From a virus: 64,000 nucleotides of DNA. Both the position numbers and the translations under genes were made by a program. Positions 16,214 through 22,342 of this stretch are shown here, piece by piece; the stretch's first letter is position 1, and each line of letters begins with the position of its first letter. Under the pieces are notes generated by a model. That model searched no databases. It had not been told where the DNA came from and saw only the letters and a list, made by a program, of their open reading frames with translations. Where the stretch lies: IMG/VR virus record IMGVR_UViG_3300027793_000052, positions 1-64,000 of that record; one strand, given 5' to 3'.

Positions 16214-16285
16214 CGCGATGAGGGTGTTGGTTCCCCACCGGTCTCATAAACCAGGTCCACGGCCGTTCGATTCGGCCCGTCGCCA
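16214..16285 (+). tRNA. tRNA-Met(CAT), initiator-like
   Basis: Anticodon loop CTCATAA, T-arm GGCCG-TTCGATT-CGGCC. The first acceptor pair is a C1-C72 mismatch (CGCGATG with CGTCGCC). An unpaired 1-72 position is the hallmark of initiator tRNA (normally C-A), but the three G-C pairs of the initiator anticodon stem are not all present. Monocistronic with its own promoter and terminator. Confidence 0.8.
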
Positions 16286-16290
16286 CTAAG

Positions 16291-16320
16291 TCCCCTATAG
16301 TATTATAGGGGATTTTTTTT
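16291..16320 (+). terminator. Terminator after tRNA-Met
   Basis: TCCCCTATA/TATAGGGGA (9 bp) followed by eight Ts. Confidence 0.85.
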
Positions 16321-16358
16321 AACATTAAAGACAACTTGACAAATTTAACAATCATAAC

Positions 16359-16368
16359 GATATTTATA
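16359..16368 (+). promoter_or_regulatory. GATATTTATA motif
   Basis: Putative phage promoter word 15 bases before the ATG at 16383. Confidence 0.45.
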
Positions 16369-16382
16369 TAAAAAGATATACC

Positions 16383-16961
16383 ATGAGAAATTTTAACGAA
16401 GACGATTTTAACAATGAATTTGGTGATGACTTTTTTGGTCGTTGGGAACGATTTAATGAACGTATGAAAAACGATAGAGATTTTAGACGTGAAATTAATA
16501 GATTCCAAAAAGATTTTGAAGAAATGATGCGTATGATGTCTAAAAATAAAAAAAATGGCATAAATTTATTTGGTTTAAATGATGATATGAGGTTTATACC
16601 TTTAAACGATTTTAGGACAAATAATTTTGATGGAATGGATATTCCTGAAGATGAAATGGATATTGAAAAAGGTGAGGATGAAAATGGTGAATGGGAAAAA
16701 AGAAATTGGGCATCACCTGACGGTTCTGTTTCTTATACTTCTTTCACACGTTCATCAGGTATTGAGGATTTTGGTGATAAAATATTTGATAGAGATAAAA
16801 ACAGAAATATTTTTGACCCTGAAAAAGAAAAATATTTAAAGTTGGCTAAATTAAAAAAGGCTTTGGATTATTGTGTTGAACAAGAAAAGTATGAAAAAGC
16901 CGCTGAACTTAAAAAAGAAATTGATAAAATAACAGCTTCTTTAAAAAAGAAAGAGGAATAA
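16383..16961 (+). CDS. Acidic protein with C-terminal UVR motif
   Basis: 192 residues. N-terminal Asp/Asn/Phe-rich charged region, middle GEWEKRNWASPDGSVSYTSF, then a C-terminal UVR-type coiled hairpin (KLKKALDYCVEQEKYEKAAE then LKKEID) as in UvrB/UvrC and Clp-associated proteins. Such motifs mediate protein-protein contacts. Specific role unknown. Confidence 0.65.
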   Translation: MRNFNEDDFNNEFGDDFFGRWERFNERMKNDRDFRREINRFQKDFEEMMRMMSKNKKNGINLFGLNDDMRFIPLNDFRTNNFDGMDIPEDEMDIEKGEDENGEWEKRNWASPDGSVSYTSFTRSSGIEDFGDKIFDRDKNRNIFDPEKEKYLKLAKLKKALDYCVEQEKYEKAAELKKEIDKITASLKKKEE

Positions 16962-17030
16962 AAACTATAAGTAATATTTTTTTACTGTTTTTTCTTATAG
17001 TTAATTTTAAATAATCATACATGGACAGTA

Positions 17031-17261
17031 GTGATGAACCGTATAAACAAAGAAAGACTCGCAACCATAAGCTTAATTTTGGCAATGTTCTTCAACCCTC
17101 TAGGGTTCGACGCACTATTCAACGCTGTAATGACATTGACAGGTTCTTATTGGATTACGGATATAATATTTTACCTTATATCACTATCGTTTCTTGGGTT
17201 ATATTTCTTATTACAAGGTATTAACCCAATAAAACACGTAAAAGAAAAAATAAAAAAATAA
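17031..17261 (+). CDS. Two-helix membrane protein
   Basis: 76 residues with two hydrophobic segments (ATISLILAMFFNPLGFDALF and IIFYLISLSFLGLYFLL) and a basic tail HVKEKIKK. Preferred over the overlapping frame starting at 17021 because of this coherent topology. Function unknown. Confidence 0.55.
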   Translation: MMNRINKERLATISLILAMFFNPLGFDALFNAVMTLTGSYWITDIIFYLISLSFLGLYFLLQGINPIKHVKEKIKK

Positions 17262-17273
17262 TTTAAAAAATAG

Positions 17274-17303
17274 TTGACAAGTAATAAACTTTTACTATCT
17301 TTG
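17274..17303 (+). promoter_or_regulatory. Promoter of the Ser/His/Asn/Ile/Trp/Arg tRNA operon
   Basis: TTGACA at 17274-17279, 16 bases, TATCTTTG at 17296-17303, then CATATTTATT. Nearly identical to the promoter at 12532. Confidence 0.85.
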
Positions 17304-17338
17304 TATCATATTTATTAACAAACAAAACAATTAAAGAA

Positions 17339-17434
17339 ATGAAAAATTGGCATAACATATCGAGTATACATAGTAATCGAATTAATAGTTCGGTGTACAC
17401 ATGGTGTGTTTTGTCCAATCAAGATAATACTTAA
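17339..17434 (+). CDS. Leader peptide, only N,W,H,I,S,R over 16 residues
   Basis: 31 codons. Residues 3-18 are NWHNISSIHSNRINSS, drawn exclusively from the six amino acids whose tRNAs follow (Ser, His, Asn, Ile, Trp, Arg); overall 20 of 31. Two of the three Ile codons are ATA, matching the rare tRNA-Ile(TAT) in the operon. The next codons (TGG TGT GTT TTG) carry the antiterminator strand. The strongest single case for codon-specific attenuation here. Confidence 0.85.
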   Translation: MKNWHNISSIHSNRINSSVYTWCVLSNQDNT

Positions 17435-17495
17435 TGGGAATTAAGTTTTTTGTACAAGGAAAACCCACCACATGAAAATGTCGGTGGGTTTTTTG
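17403..17495 (+). promoter_or_regulatory. Attenuator of the 11-tRNA operon
   Basis: Terminator: AAAACCCACC (17460-17469) with GGTGGGTTTT (17483-17492). Antiterminator: GGTGTGTTTT in the leader (17403-17412) pairs with the same AAAACCCACC in 9 of 10 positions. Confidence 0.75.
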
Positions 17496-17522
17496 TTATT
17501 TGACATATTGGTAAATTAAAAT

Positions 17523-17611
17523 GGAGAGTTAAGCAGATGCATTGGAGCGTCGACCAGCTTTGAAACCTGGGTCTCGTTAAGTCGGGTGGGGGTCGGGTCC
17601 TCAGCTCTCCG
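17523..17611 (+). tRNA. tRNA-Ser(TGA)
   Basis: Class II with long variable arm, acceptor GGAGAGT/GCTCTCC, discriminator G, anticodon loop TTTGAAA with a C-C mismatch closing the stem. T-loop is GTCGGGT, slightly atypical. Confidence 0.85.
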
Positions 17612-17617
17612 CAAAAT

Positions 17618-17706
17618 GGTGTTAGAGTCGGATATTGGTTAGCCGAGCTTGTCTGTGAAACAAGTGTTCTTTAGTGAACGTGCGGGTTCAATCCCCGTCT
17701 ATCACC
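17618..17706 (+). tRNA. tRNA-His(GTG) with long variable arm
   Basis: Anticodon loop CTGTGAA; the extra G-1 faces C73, the HisRS identity pair. Unusually, the variable region forms a hairpin (GTTC...GAAC), class II size, whereas tRNA-His is normally class I. Confidence 0.85.
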
Positions 17707-17713
17707 CAAATAC

Positions 17714-17788
17714 GGGTCTGTAGTACTAATTGGATAAAACTTTCGGCTGTTAACCGAGATGATGTGAGTTCGAGTCTCACTGGACCCG
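17714..17788 (+). tRNA. tRNA-Asn(GTT) copy 1
   Basis: Acceptor GGGTCTG/TGGACCC, anticodon loop CTGTTAA, T-loop TTCGAGT, discriminator G. Confidence 0.9.
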
Positions 17789-17795
17789 CTGATTT

Positions 17796-17868
17796 GGACT
17801 GTAAGCTGACAAGGGGTAGCTGTGGCCTGTTAAGCCAAGGGTGGTGGGTTCGATTCCCACACAGTCCG
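17796..17868 (+). tRNA. tRNA-Asn(GTT) copy 2
   Basis: Acceptor GGACTGT/ACAGTCC, anticodon loop CTGTTAA. Body unlike copies 1 and 3, so not a recent duplication. Confidence 0.88.
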
Positions 17869-17874
17869 CCAAAC

Positions 17875-17946
17875 GGGGGTATAGCTCAGTGGTAGAGCAG
17901 AGAGCTGTTAACTCTAAGGTCGTAGGTTCAATCCCTTCTACCCCCG
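17875..17946 (+). tRNA. tRNA-Asn(GTT) copy 3
   Basis: Acceptor GGGGGTA/TACCCCC, D-arm TAGCTCAGTGGTAGAGC like cellular tRNAs, anticodon loop CTGTTAA. Confidence 0.9.
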
Positions 17947-17953
17947 CAAATAT

Positions 17954-18026
17954 AGTATCGTGTCTGAACGGTTTAGGAACTATCCTGATAAGATAGGAAA
18001 AGTGGGTTCAACTCCCACCGATACTA
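17954..18026 (+). tRNA. tRNA-Ile(GAT)
   Basis: Acceptor AGTATCG/CGATACT, anticodon loop CTGATAA, T-arm GTGGG-TTCAACT-CCCAC. Confidence 0.9.
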
Positions 18027-18033
18027 CTAAAAT

Positions 18034-18107
18034 ACATCTGAGACCATATAGGAATTGGTACTGGCTTCCAAACCCAGTTGTTGCAGGTTCGAATCCTGTC
18101 AGATGTG
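18034..18107 (+). tRNA. tRNA-Trp(CCA)
   Basis: Acceptor ACATCTG/CAGATGT, anticodon loop TTCCAAA with a C-C mismatch closing the stem, discriminator G. Confidence 0.88.
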
Positions 18108-18112
18108 CAAAA

Positions 18113-18199
18113 GGAAGATAGGTAAATATTGGTTTGTTACAGCATCCTGCTAAGATGTCCCGGGTAATACCGGTGAGGGTTCAATTCCCTTGTCTTCCG
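18113..18199 (+). tRNA. tRNA-Ser(GCT)
   Basis: Class II, anticodon loop CTGCTAA, acceptor GGAAGAT/GTCTTCC, discriminator G. Confidence 0.9.
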
Positions 18200-18205
18200 C
18201 CAAAT

Positions 18206-18293
18206 GGAGAGTTAAGGAAGGGAGTGGTTCCCTCGCTTGTTTGGAAAACAAGAACCCATTAAGTTGGGCACAGTTCGACTCTGTATCTCTCCG
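18206..18293 (+). tRNA. tRNA-Ser(GGA)
   Basis: Class II, anticodon loop TTGGAAA, acceptor GGAGAGT/TCTCTCC with one mismatch, discriminator G. Confidence 0.88.
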
Positions 18294-18303
18294 CTAATAA
18301 CAT

Positions 18304-18375
18304 GGGCGTGTCATATAAGGGTTATTATGCGAAGCTTATACCTTCGTCAAGGTGGCTCAACTCCACCCACGCCTA
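18304..18375 (+). tRNA. tRNA-Ile(TAT), rare anticodon
   Basis: Acceptor GGGCGTG/CACGCCT, anticodon loop CTTATAC (TAT, reads AUA directly). Most bacteria read AUA with a lysidine-modified CAT tRNA. The leader of this operon contains two ATA codons. Confidence 0.85.
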
Positions 18376-18380
18376 CAAAT

Positions 18381-18455
18381 GGTTCCATAGTGTAATTGGA
18401 TAACACGCAAAGCTACGAACTTTGAGACTTGAGGGTTCAAATCCTTCTGGAACTA
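18381..18455 (+). tRNA. tRNA-Arg(ACG)
   Basis: Acceptor GGTTCCA/TGGAACT, anticodon loop CTACGAA; A34 would need conversion to inosine by TadA. Confidence 0.9.
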
Positions 18456-18460
18456 CTAAC

Positions 18461-18486
18461 AAACCCACCCCATGGTGGGTTTTTTT
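18461..18486 (+). terminator. Terminator of the 11-tRNA operon
   Basis: AAACCCACC/GGTGGGTTT with a CCAT loop and a T run. Confidence 0.85.
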
Positions 18487-18522
18487 ATTTACATATGCCC
18501 CTAGTTTAAGTATAATTTATAT

Positions 18523-19041
18523 ATGATTAAAAATAGTATTCCTGAACATAGAATGGGTGTACATGTTTCTGTACCGATAGAAGATATTAGACAGAACATG
18601 GATTTTGGTAATATAATCCAACCTAGATGGTTATTAACAATACCACACAATCATGGTTTATATCAGTATTTAGTAAAAACAGATGGTCCATCAGTGGTAA
18701 CAGTTGGTAATATTGATTTTGGTGTACCAAGATTGGAATGGCAACCATTAAAATTAACCGTTGTAAGATGTGATGATTATGACACCACAAATACTATAAC
18801 TTATACCAGTGGTACAATTACATTAGGTGATAGTCCTTTAGATGTAATCAGAAATTGGATGATGAGTTATGAAAAGAAAAATATTAGGTTGGAAAAAATA
18901 AACCATAATGGTTTATGGCATGAAAGGTTTGATATAAGAGGTTCATTTATAACAGAAATGAATCATGAGGTAATTATGGATAGGGAGATCAGTCAAATGG
19001 AGATAACAATAAATTTTGACCATTTACAGTATATATTATGA
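18523..19041 (+). CDS. Possible virion structural protein
   Basis: 172 residues (MIKNSIPEHRMGVHVSVPIE...), beta-rich with no signal peptide. The overall look is that of a small structural protein, but no family is recognised. Overlaps the next reading frame by four bases. Confidence 0.5.
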   Translation: MIKNSIPEHRMGVHVSVPIEDIRQNMDFGNIIQPRWLLTIPHNHGLYQYLVKTDGPSVVTVGNIDFGVPRLEWQPLKLTVVRCDDYDTTNTITYTSGTITLGDSPLDVIRNWMMSYEKKNIRLEKINHNGLWHERFDIRGSFITEMNHEVIMDREISQMEITINFDHLQYIL

Positions 19042-19052
19042 AAGAAAAAATT

Positions 19053-19508
19053 ATGAGCAAGGTGTTGAAAAAGATAATAAAAGAATCGTTATTGTTAGAA
19101 TCTATAGATATTTTTGATATAAATAACATACCTTGTGAGTTTAATATACATACTGAAAATAATAATAACATAACAGTAATATTCACACCAAATTCAGAAG
19201 ACTTTTACCAATTAAGTATTGAAATAAAAGATGACGGTTGTTATTATGTTATATTCGGTGTTATTATTGATGATGTAGTTAGAACATCTTTGACTTTAAA
19301 TAGTGATTACAGACTTAAAGTTTTATCTACTGTGTTCTCTTTAATTAAATACTATACAGATAAGTATAACGTTGAATGTTTGGAAATGGATATAGATGAT
19401 GAAATGAGATTAAAATTATATAATCTTTATTTTAGTAAACATTTTAAAAATTTCCAAGTAGATAAGTTAGGTAACAAAGTGAGATTAGTAAAAAATGATA
19501 AACTTTAA
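19053..19508 (+). CDS. Head-targeted-like protein, unknown body
   Basis: 151 residues from the second ATG. MSKVLKKIIKESLLLE carries I-K-E and L-L-E sites. The longer start at 19038 is possible, but the first codons (ATGAAAGAAAAAATT) recur exactly before the gene at 19824, suggesting shared upstream sequence rather than protein. The body ends in an acetyltransferase-like stretch; too weak to name. Confidence 0.55.
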   Translation: MSKVLKKIIKESLLLESIDIFDINNIPCEFNIHTENNNNITVIFTPNSEDFYQLSIEIKDDGCYYVIFGVIIDDVVRTSLTLNSDYRLKVLSTVFSLIKYYTDKYNVECLEMDIDDEMRLKLYNLYFSKHFKNFQVDKLGNKVRLVKNDKL

Positions 19509-19812
19509 TCAATATTTTAAAGAAATTGTTAGACCAATAATTGGTGGGGATATGATAAAGGATGTTATATTGGTTAATAACGCTAAAATTAAAAATATAA
19601 CAATAACGGAAGAAATTGAGTTACAAAAAAATAGTGTAGGTATTGATTTAATTGAGGATTGGACTTTTGATTTTATAGACCTTATTCAAAAAATAGAAAA
19701 AGATTATGGAATCACAATAAAAGATGATGAATATTGTTGTGATAATAACGGTTATTTCACTGTTAAAACTTTTGATGAATTAAATGATATTATAAAAAAT
19801 AAAACATTATGA
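19495..19812 (+). CDS. Small acidic protein, faintly acyl-carrier-like
   Basis: 105 residues. MINFNQYFKE recalls the T4 targeting peptide style (aromatic-F-x-E). The C-terminal half (FIDLIQKIEKDYGITIKDDE then FTVKTFDELNDII) has the helix spacing of an acyl-carrier fold but lacks the DSL serine. Unassigned. Confidence 0.5.
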   Translation: MINFNQYFKEIVRPIIGGDMIKDVILVNNAKIKNITITEEIELQKNSVGIDLIEDWTFDFIDLIQKIEKDYGITIKDDEYCCDNNGYFTVKTFDELNDIIKNKTL

Positions 19813-19823
19813 AAGAAAAAATT

Positions 19824-20081
19824 ATGAGCAAGGTTTTTATAACCTTATTGGTTGTATGGGTGTTTTCGGCAGTTTATTTGTCGATTAATTCAATTTTTGG
19901 TATCTTTATGGATACAAATCCAAATATATCTAAAGCCATATTAGGTTTTAGTTTTTTAGGTATGGTTGGTTCTGGTATCGTTAACAAATTTATTGGTAAC
20001 GATTTAAATAAAATCGGTGAAGATTTAAAACAAAAAGGTTGTAAAACTTGTAAACAAAAGAATAAGAATGGGAATGTTTGA
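19824..20081 (+). CDS. Small membrane protein
   Basis: 85 residues from the ATG at 19824: an N-terminal transmembrane helix (VFITLLVVWVFSAVYLSI), a second (AILGFSFLGMVGSGIV), then GCKTCKQKNKNGNV. 26 bases around its start are identical to those at 19038. Overlaps the next gene. Confidence 0.5.
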   Translation: MSKVFITLLVVWVFSAVYLSINSIFGIFMDTNPNISKAILGFSFLGMVGSGIVNKFIGNDLNKIGEDLKQKGCKTCKQKNKNGNV

Positions 20082-20541
20082 TTATCTTAATGTTGACATC
20101 AATATTCTACCTGATTTAACAGAAGAAGAAAGGGTTAAATTAGGTGGTAATAATATTGATTGGCAAACAAAACATTTTGAATGTGAAATGACCCATGTTT
20201 ATATTGTTGAGGATACAGAAAATAAATTTAGACATTCATTCTTAAAAAACAGAACACCTTATAAATTACAAATAAAAAGATTTGATTGGGAAGAGGTACC
20301 AAAAGAAGAAAGACCGTACCCAAATGCTGATGAAAATTCTTTTGAACACCTTCTAGGTTCTTTTAGGGAAATTAATGTAAGAGTTGAAGATTTAGATTAT
20401 ACAGGAACTTTTACTTTCTATACTTATATAAAACCAGAAGATGAGGGGATTGGTGATGTTAAAAAGTTAAAATGGGTTGAGTTTATTTGTGAAGTTGAAA
20501 ATGGTAAAATAATTTCAATAAAGCGGTTGACAGATGAATAA
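20068..20541 (+). CDS. MGMFDYL-type phage protein
   Basis: 157 residues. The opening MGMFDYLNVDINILPD and the WQTKHFECEMTHVYIV stretch follow a pattern common to many uncharacterised phage proteins. Function unknown. Confidence 0.6.
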   Translation: MGMFDYLNVDINILPDLTEEERVKLGGNNIDWQTKHFECEMTHVYIVEDTENKFRHSFLKNRTPYKLQIKRFDWEEVPKEERPYPNADENSFEHLLGSFREINVRVEDLDYTGTFTFYTYIKPEDEGIGDVKKLKWVEFICEVENGKIISIKRLTDE

Positions 20542-20597
20542 TAATCCTTATATTTGTATAAGAAATAAAAATACATAACATAAATTTAACATAAGCG

Positions 20598-20628
20598 TTG
20601 ACAAATAAATAAAACTTTATTAATTTTG
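20598..20628 (+). promoter_or_regulatory. Promoter of the Tyr/Cys/Pro/Asp/Gly/Ala/Lys tRNA operon
   Basis: TTGACA at 20598-20603, 17 bases, TAATTTTG at 20621-20628, then CATATTTATT. Confidence 0.8.
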
Positions 20629-20659
20629 TCCATATTTATTTATAGAAGTTGTGGTTCTG

Positions 20660-20764
20660 ATGGGTTTCAGGAACCACCCCAAAAAAGACAGATACAGAAC
20701 GGGGACTGTTTACAACGAAAACCCCACAAAAAAAACTATAAACAAATTAAAACTAAAAAAATGA
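20660..20764 (+). CDS. Upstream leader ORF coupled to the attenuator leader
   Basis: 34 codons, Lys/Asn/Tyr/Pro-rich (MGFRNHPKKDRYRTGTVYNE...). Its stop overlaps the start of the next leader as ATGA, so termination could deliver ribosomes to it. A hairpin GGTTCTGATGGGTTTCAGGAACC covers its start. Not seen in the other three leaders. Confidence 0.45.
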   Translation: MGFRNHPKKDRYRTGTVYNENPTKKTINKLKLKK

Positions 20765-20868
20765 GAAAGAATTACACATATCAACCGAGTACACCGAAAG
20801 CAGGGAAAGTAGCCGATAAAGGCTGTGATACCTTGAATGGTTGTGGTATGTACAATTCTGTCTCATAA
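20761..20868 (+). CDS. Leader peptide rich in Y,P,K,A,G,D,C
   Basis: 35 codons. Residues 5-22 are YTYQPSTPKAGKVADKGC; 19 of 35 residues belong to {Y,C,P,D,G,A,K}, the exact set of the tRNAs downstream. The NGCGM codons contain the antiterminator strand. The longer in-frame ORF beginning at a TTG (20626) is rejected because that TTG is part of the promoter. Confidence 0.8.
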   Translation: MRKNYTYQPSTPKAGKVADKGCDTLNGCGMYNSVS

Positions 20869-20930
20869 GAATATATAGAGAAGAGTTTAAATAACCCCCA
20901 CAACCGATAAAAAAGTTGTGGGGGTTTTTG
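20839..20930 (+). promoter_or_regulatory. Attenuator of the Tyr...Lys tRNA operon
   Basis: Terminator: AACCCCCACAAC (20893-20904) with GTTGTGGGGGTT (20915-20926), 12 bp plus Ts. Antiterminator: GGTTGTGG in the leader (20839-20846) pairs perfectly with CCACAACC (20898-20905). Confidence 0.8.
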
Positions 20931-20943
20931 TTTATAGTTATAC

Positions 20944-21025
20944 CCGTAAGTTGAACAGGTGGTGAGTTCCGTTGACTGTAGATCAACCGTTTTAAACTGT
21001 GGGGGTTCGATTCCCTCCTTACGGA
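20944..21025 (+). tRNA. tRNA-Tyr(GTA)
   Basis: Class II, acceptor CCGTAAG/CTTACGG, anticodon loop CTGTAGA, discriminator A. Confidence 0.9.
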
Positions 21026-21050
21026 CAAAAACGTTCATTGAAAATAAAAA

Positions 21051-21160
21051 GAATAGAAGCGGTGGTATTGGTTACATCGATAATGGATATCAATTTGACA
21101 GCAAATCAAACGTTGTGGGTTCGAGTCCCATGATAAAAAACACCGATATTTTTATTCTCT
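21051..21160 (+). tRNA. tRNA-Cys(GCA)-like element with extended acceptor region
   Basis: Anticodon arm TTTGA-CAGCAAA-TCAAA and T-arm GTGGG-TTCGAGT-CCCAT are good, but the acceptor is split: CGGTG/CACCG plus GTT..ATC with GAT..AAC, enclosed by AGAATA/TATTCT. The 5' AAGCGGTGG...TTACATC signature is shared with the two RNAs upstream of the Ro60 gene. Either a damaged tRNA-Cys or a tRNA-mimicking RNA. Confidence 0.45.
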
Positions 21161-21175
21161 GTTCTTTTTAAATAT

Positions 21176-21254
21176 ATGGGGTTGGAGGAGTCAGGTTTTC
21201 CTCGCTTGGTTTGGGACCAAGAGACTTGCGTGGGTTCAAATCCCACACCCCATA
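21176..21254 (+). tRNA. tRNA-Pro(TGG)
   Basis: Acceptor ATGGGGT/ACCCCAT, anticodon loop TTTGGGA, T-arm GTGGG-TTCAAAT-CCCAC. Confidence 0.9.
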
Positions 21255-21260
21255 CAAAAC

Positions 21261-21334
21261 GGATACGGCGCATAACGGCTGGTGTACCTGACTGTCTATC
21301 AGGTTTTAAGAGGGTTCGACTCCCTTCGTATCCG
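21261..21334 (+). tRNA. tRNA-Asp(GTC)
   Basis: Acceptor GGATACG/CGTATCC, anticodon loop CTGTCTA, discriminator G. Confidence 0.92.
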
Positions 21335-21339
21335 CCAAT

Positions 21340-21410
21340 GCGGGATTAGCATAAAGTTAATGTACTAGTCTTCCAAACTAGTGAAGTCGGATAGTTACCG
21401 GCATCCCGCT
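21340..21410 (+). tRNA. tRNA-Gly(TCC) lacking D-loop GG and T-loop TTC
   Basis: Acceptor GCGGGAT/ATCCCGC with U73, anticodon loop CTTCCAA with normal U33. The D-loop (ATAAAGTTAA) has no GG pair and the T-loop is ATAGTTA, so the usual 18-55 and 19-56 contacts cannot form. Glycine identity elements (G1-C72, C2-G71, C35, C36, U73) are kept. Confidence 0.85.
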
Positions 21411-21420
21411 CTAAAATTAT

Positions 21421-21495
21421 GGGCTACATCCCGAAGGCAGGGCACTTGATTTGCACTCAAGTGAAAACGGTAGGGTTCGATTCCCTCGTGGTCCA
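21421..21495 (+). tRNA. tRNA-Ala(TGC)
   Basis: Acceptor GGGCTAC/GTGGTCC, anticodon loop TTTGCAC, T-loop TTCGATT, discriminator A. Confidence 0.9.
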
Positions 21496-21509
21496 CAAAT
21501 ATAATAAAA

Positions 21510-21600
21510 GGGTCTGTGGTGTGAGTGGTTTAAACCACCTGTCTGCAAAACAGGGATGACAATTAATTTTGTTACGTCAGTTCGAATCTGACCAGACCCT
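21510..21600 (+). tRNA. tRNA-Cys(GCA) with long variable arm
   Basis: Acceptor GGGTCTG/CAGACCC, anticodon loop CTGCAAA, U73 as required by CysRS. The variable region forms an ACAA/TTGT hairpin, unusual for tRNA-Cys. Confidence 0.88.
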
Positions 21601-21612
21601 CTAAAAAATAAA

Positions 21613-21687
21613 GACCTCGTAACTTAGTTGGTTTAAAGTGCTAATCTTTTAAATTAGAAATCGTGAGTTCGAATCTCACCGGGGTCA
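21613..21687 (+). tRNA. tRNA-Lys(TTT)
   Basis: Acceptor GACCTCG/CGGGGTC, anticodon loop CTTTTAA, T-arm GTGAG-TTCGAAT-CTCAC. Last gene of the operon. Confidence 0.92.
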
Positions 21688-21688
21688 C

Positions 21689-22141
21689 TTAACCACCATA
21701 ACAATCAATACCTTTTATGGTTATTGTTGTATCGTTTTTAATTGTAATTTCTGTTTTTTCAGGGAAATATTCCTCATGGGTTAAATCATTACTACACTCA
21801 ACCCTAGGATTGTCCAATTTTATAATAAGTTTATCATCTGATATCACACCTCTAATTGGTGTGTCTAACTTATAATAAACATTACCACCATCATAATCTT
21901 TATGTACTGTTCTTTCGTAAAATATTGAACCAAATATTGAATCTGAAAATACTGATTTTGTGTAATCTATAGTACAATAATAAGAAGTGTTACCACTCAT
22001 AGTACTACGAATTTGACCTTCATATCTATAACTCGAACTAAACAATCCACAAATCAAGGCAATTATAATCACCAAAAATACTAATCCACCGCCTCCACCA
22101 CTAGGTGTTGATGGTACCCATACCCAAAAACCTTTTGACAT
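21689..22141 (-). CDS. Membrane protein with Gly-rich N-terminus
   Basis: 150 residues. WVPSTPSGGGGG precedes one transmembrane helix (LVFLVIIIALICGLFSSSYR), then a soluble beta-rich domain with two conserved-looking cysteines. Convergent with the tRNA operon. Function unknown. Confidence 0.55.
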   Translation of the reverse strand: MSKGFWVWVPSTPSGGGGGLVFLVIIIALICGLFSSSYRYEGQIRSTMSGNTSYYCTIDYTKSVFSDSIFGSIFYERTVHKDYDGGNVYYKLDTPIRGVISDDKLIIKLDNPRVECSNDLTHEEYFPEKTEITIKNDTTITIKGIDCYGG

Positions 22142-22152
22142 AATCTTTATTT

Positions 22153-22341
22153 TTAATTAAAAACCTCACTACTTAATTTTAAATATTTAATATGTTTTAT
22201 TGGTAATAAATTACCCTCGTAACGTAATTCCAAACAAAGTTCACCTTTGTTATTTGTTACAACAATCCCTGTTGAAAATACATCCATTGGTACATCCAGT
22301 TCATCACCAATTTTAATTTCGTTACCGTTTAAATCTTTCAT
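22153..22341 (-). CDS. Small SH3-like barrel protein
   Basis: 62 residues. GNEIKIGDELDVPMDVFSTG then IVVTNNKGELCLELRY has the IGD...G.V pattern of small SH3/KOW-like barrels that recur in this window (36.1, 47.7, 49.8 kb). One base downstream of the following HExxH gene in the same operon. Confidence 0.55.
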   Translation of the reverse strand: MKDLNGNEIKIGDELDVPMDVFSTGIVVTNNKGELCLELRYEGNLLPIKHIKYLKLSSEVFN

Positions 22342-22342
22342 T

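Noticed and set aside
17021-17224. 67-residue alternative frame
   Set aside because: The overlapping frame from 17031 gives a coherent two-helix membrane protein.
17674-17895. 73-residue ORF
   Set aside because: Covers parts of the tRNA-His and several tRNA-Asn genes; no protein-like composition.
20626-20868. 80-residue ORF from a TTG start
   Set aside because: The TTG lies within the -7 promoter box; only the ATG at 20761 in the same frame is kept, as the leader peptide.
20959-21171. 70-residue ORF
   Set aside because: Overlaps tRNA-Tyr and the tRNA-Cys-like element.
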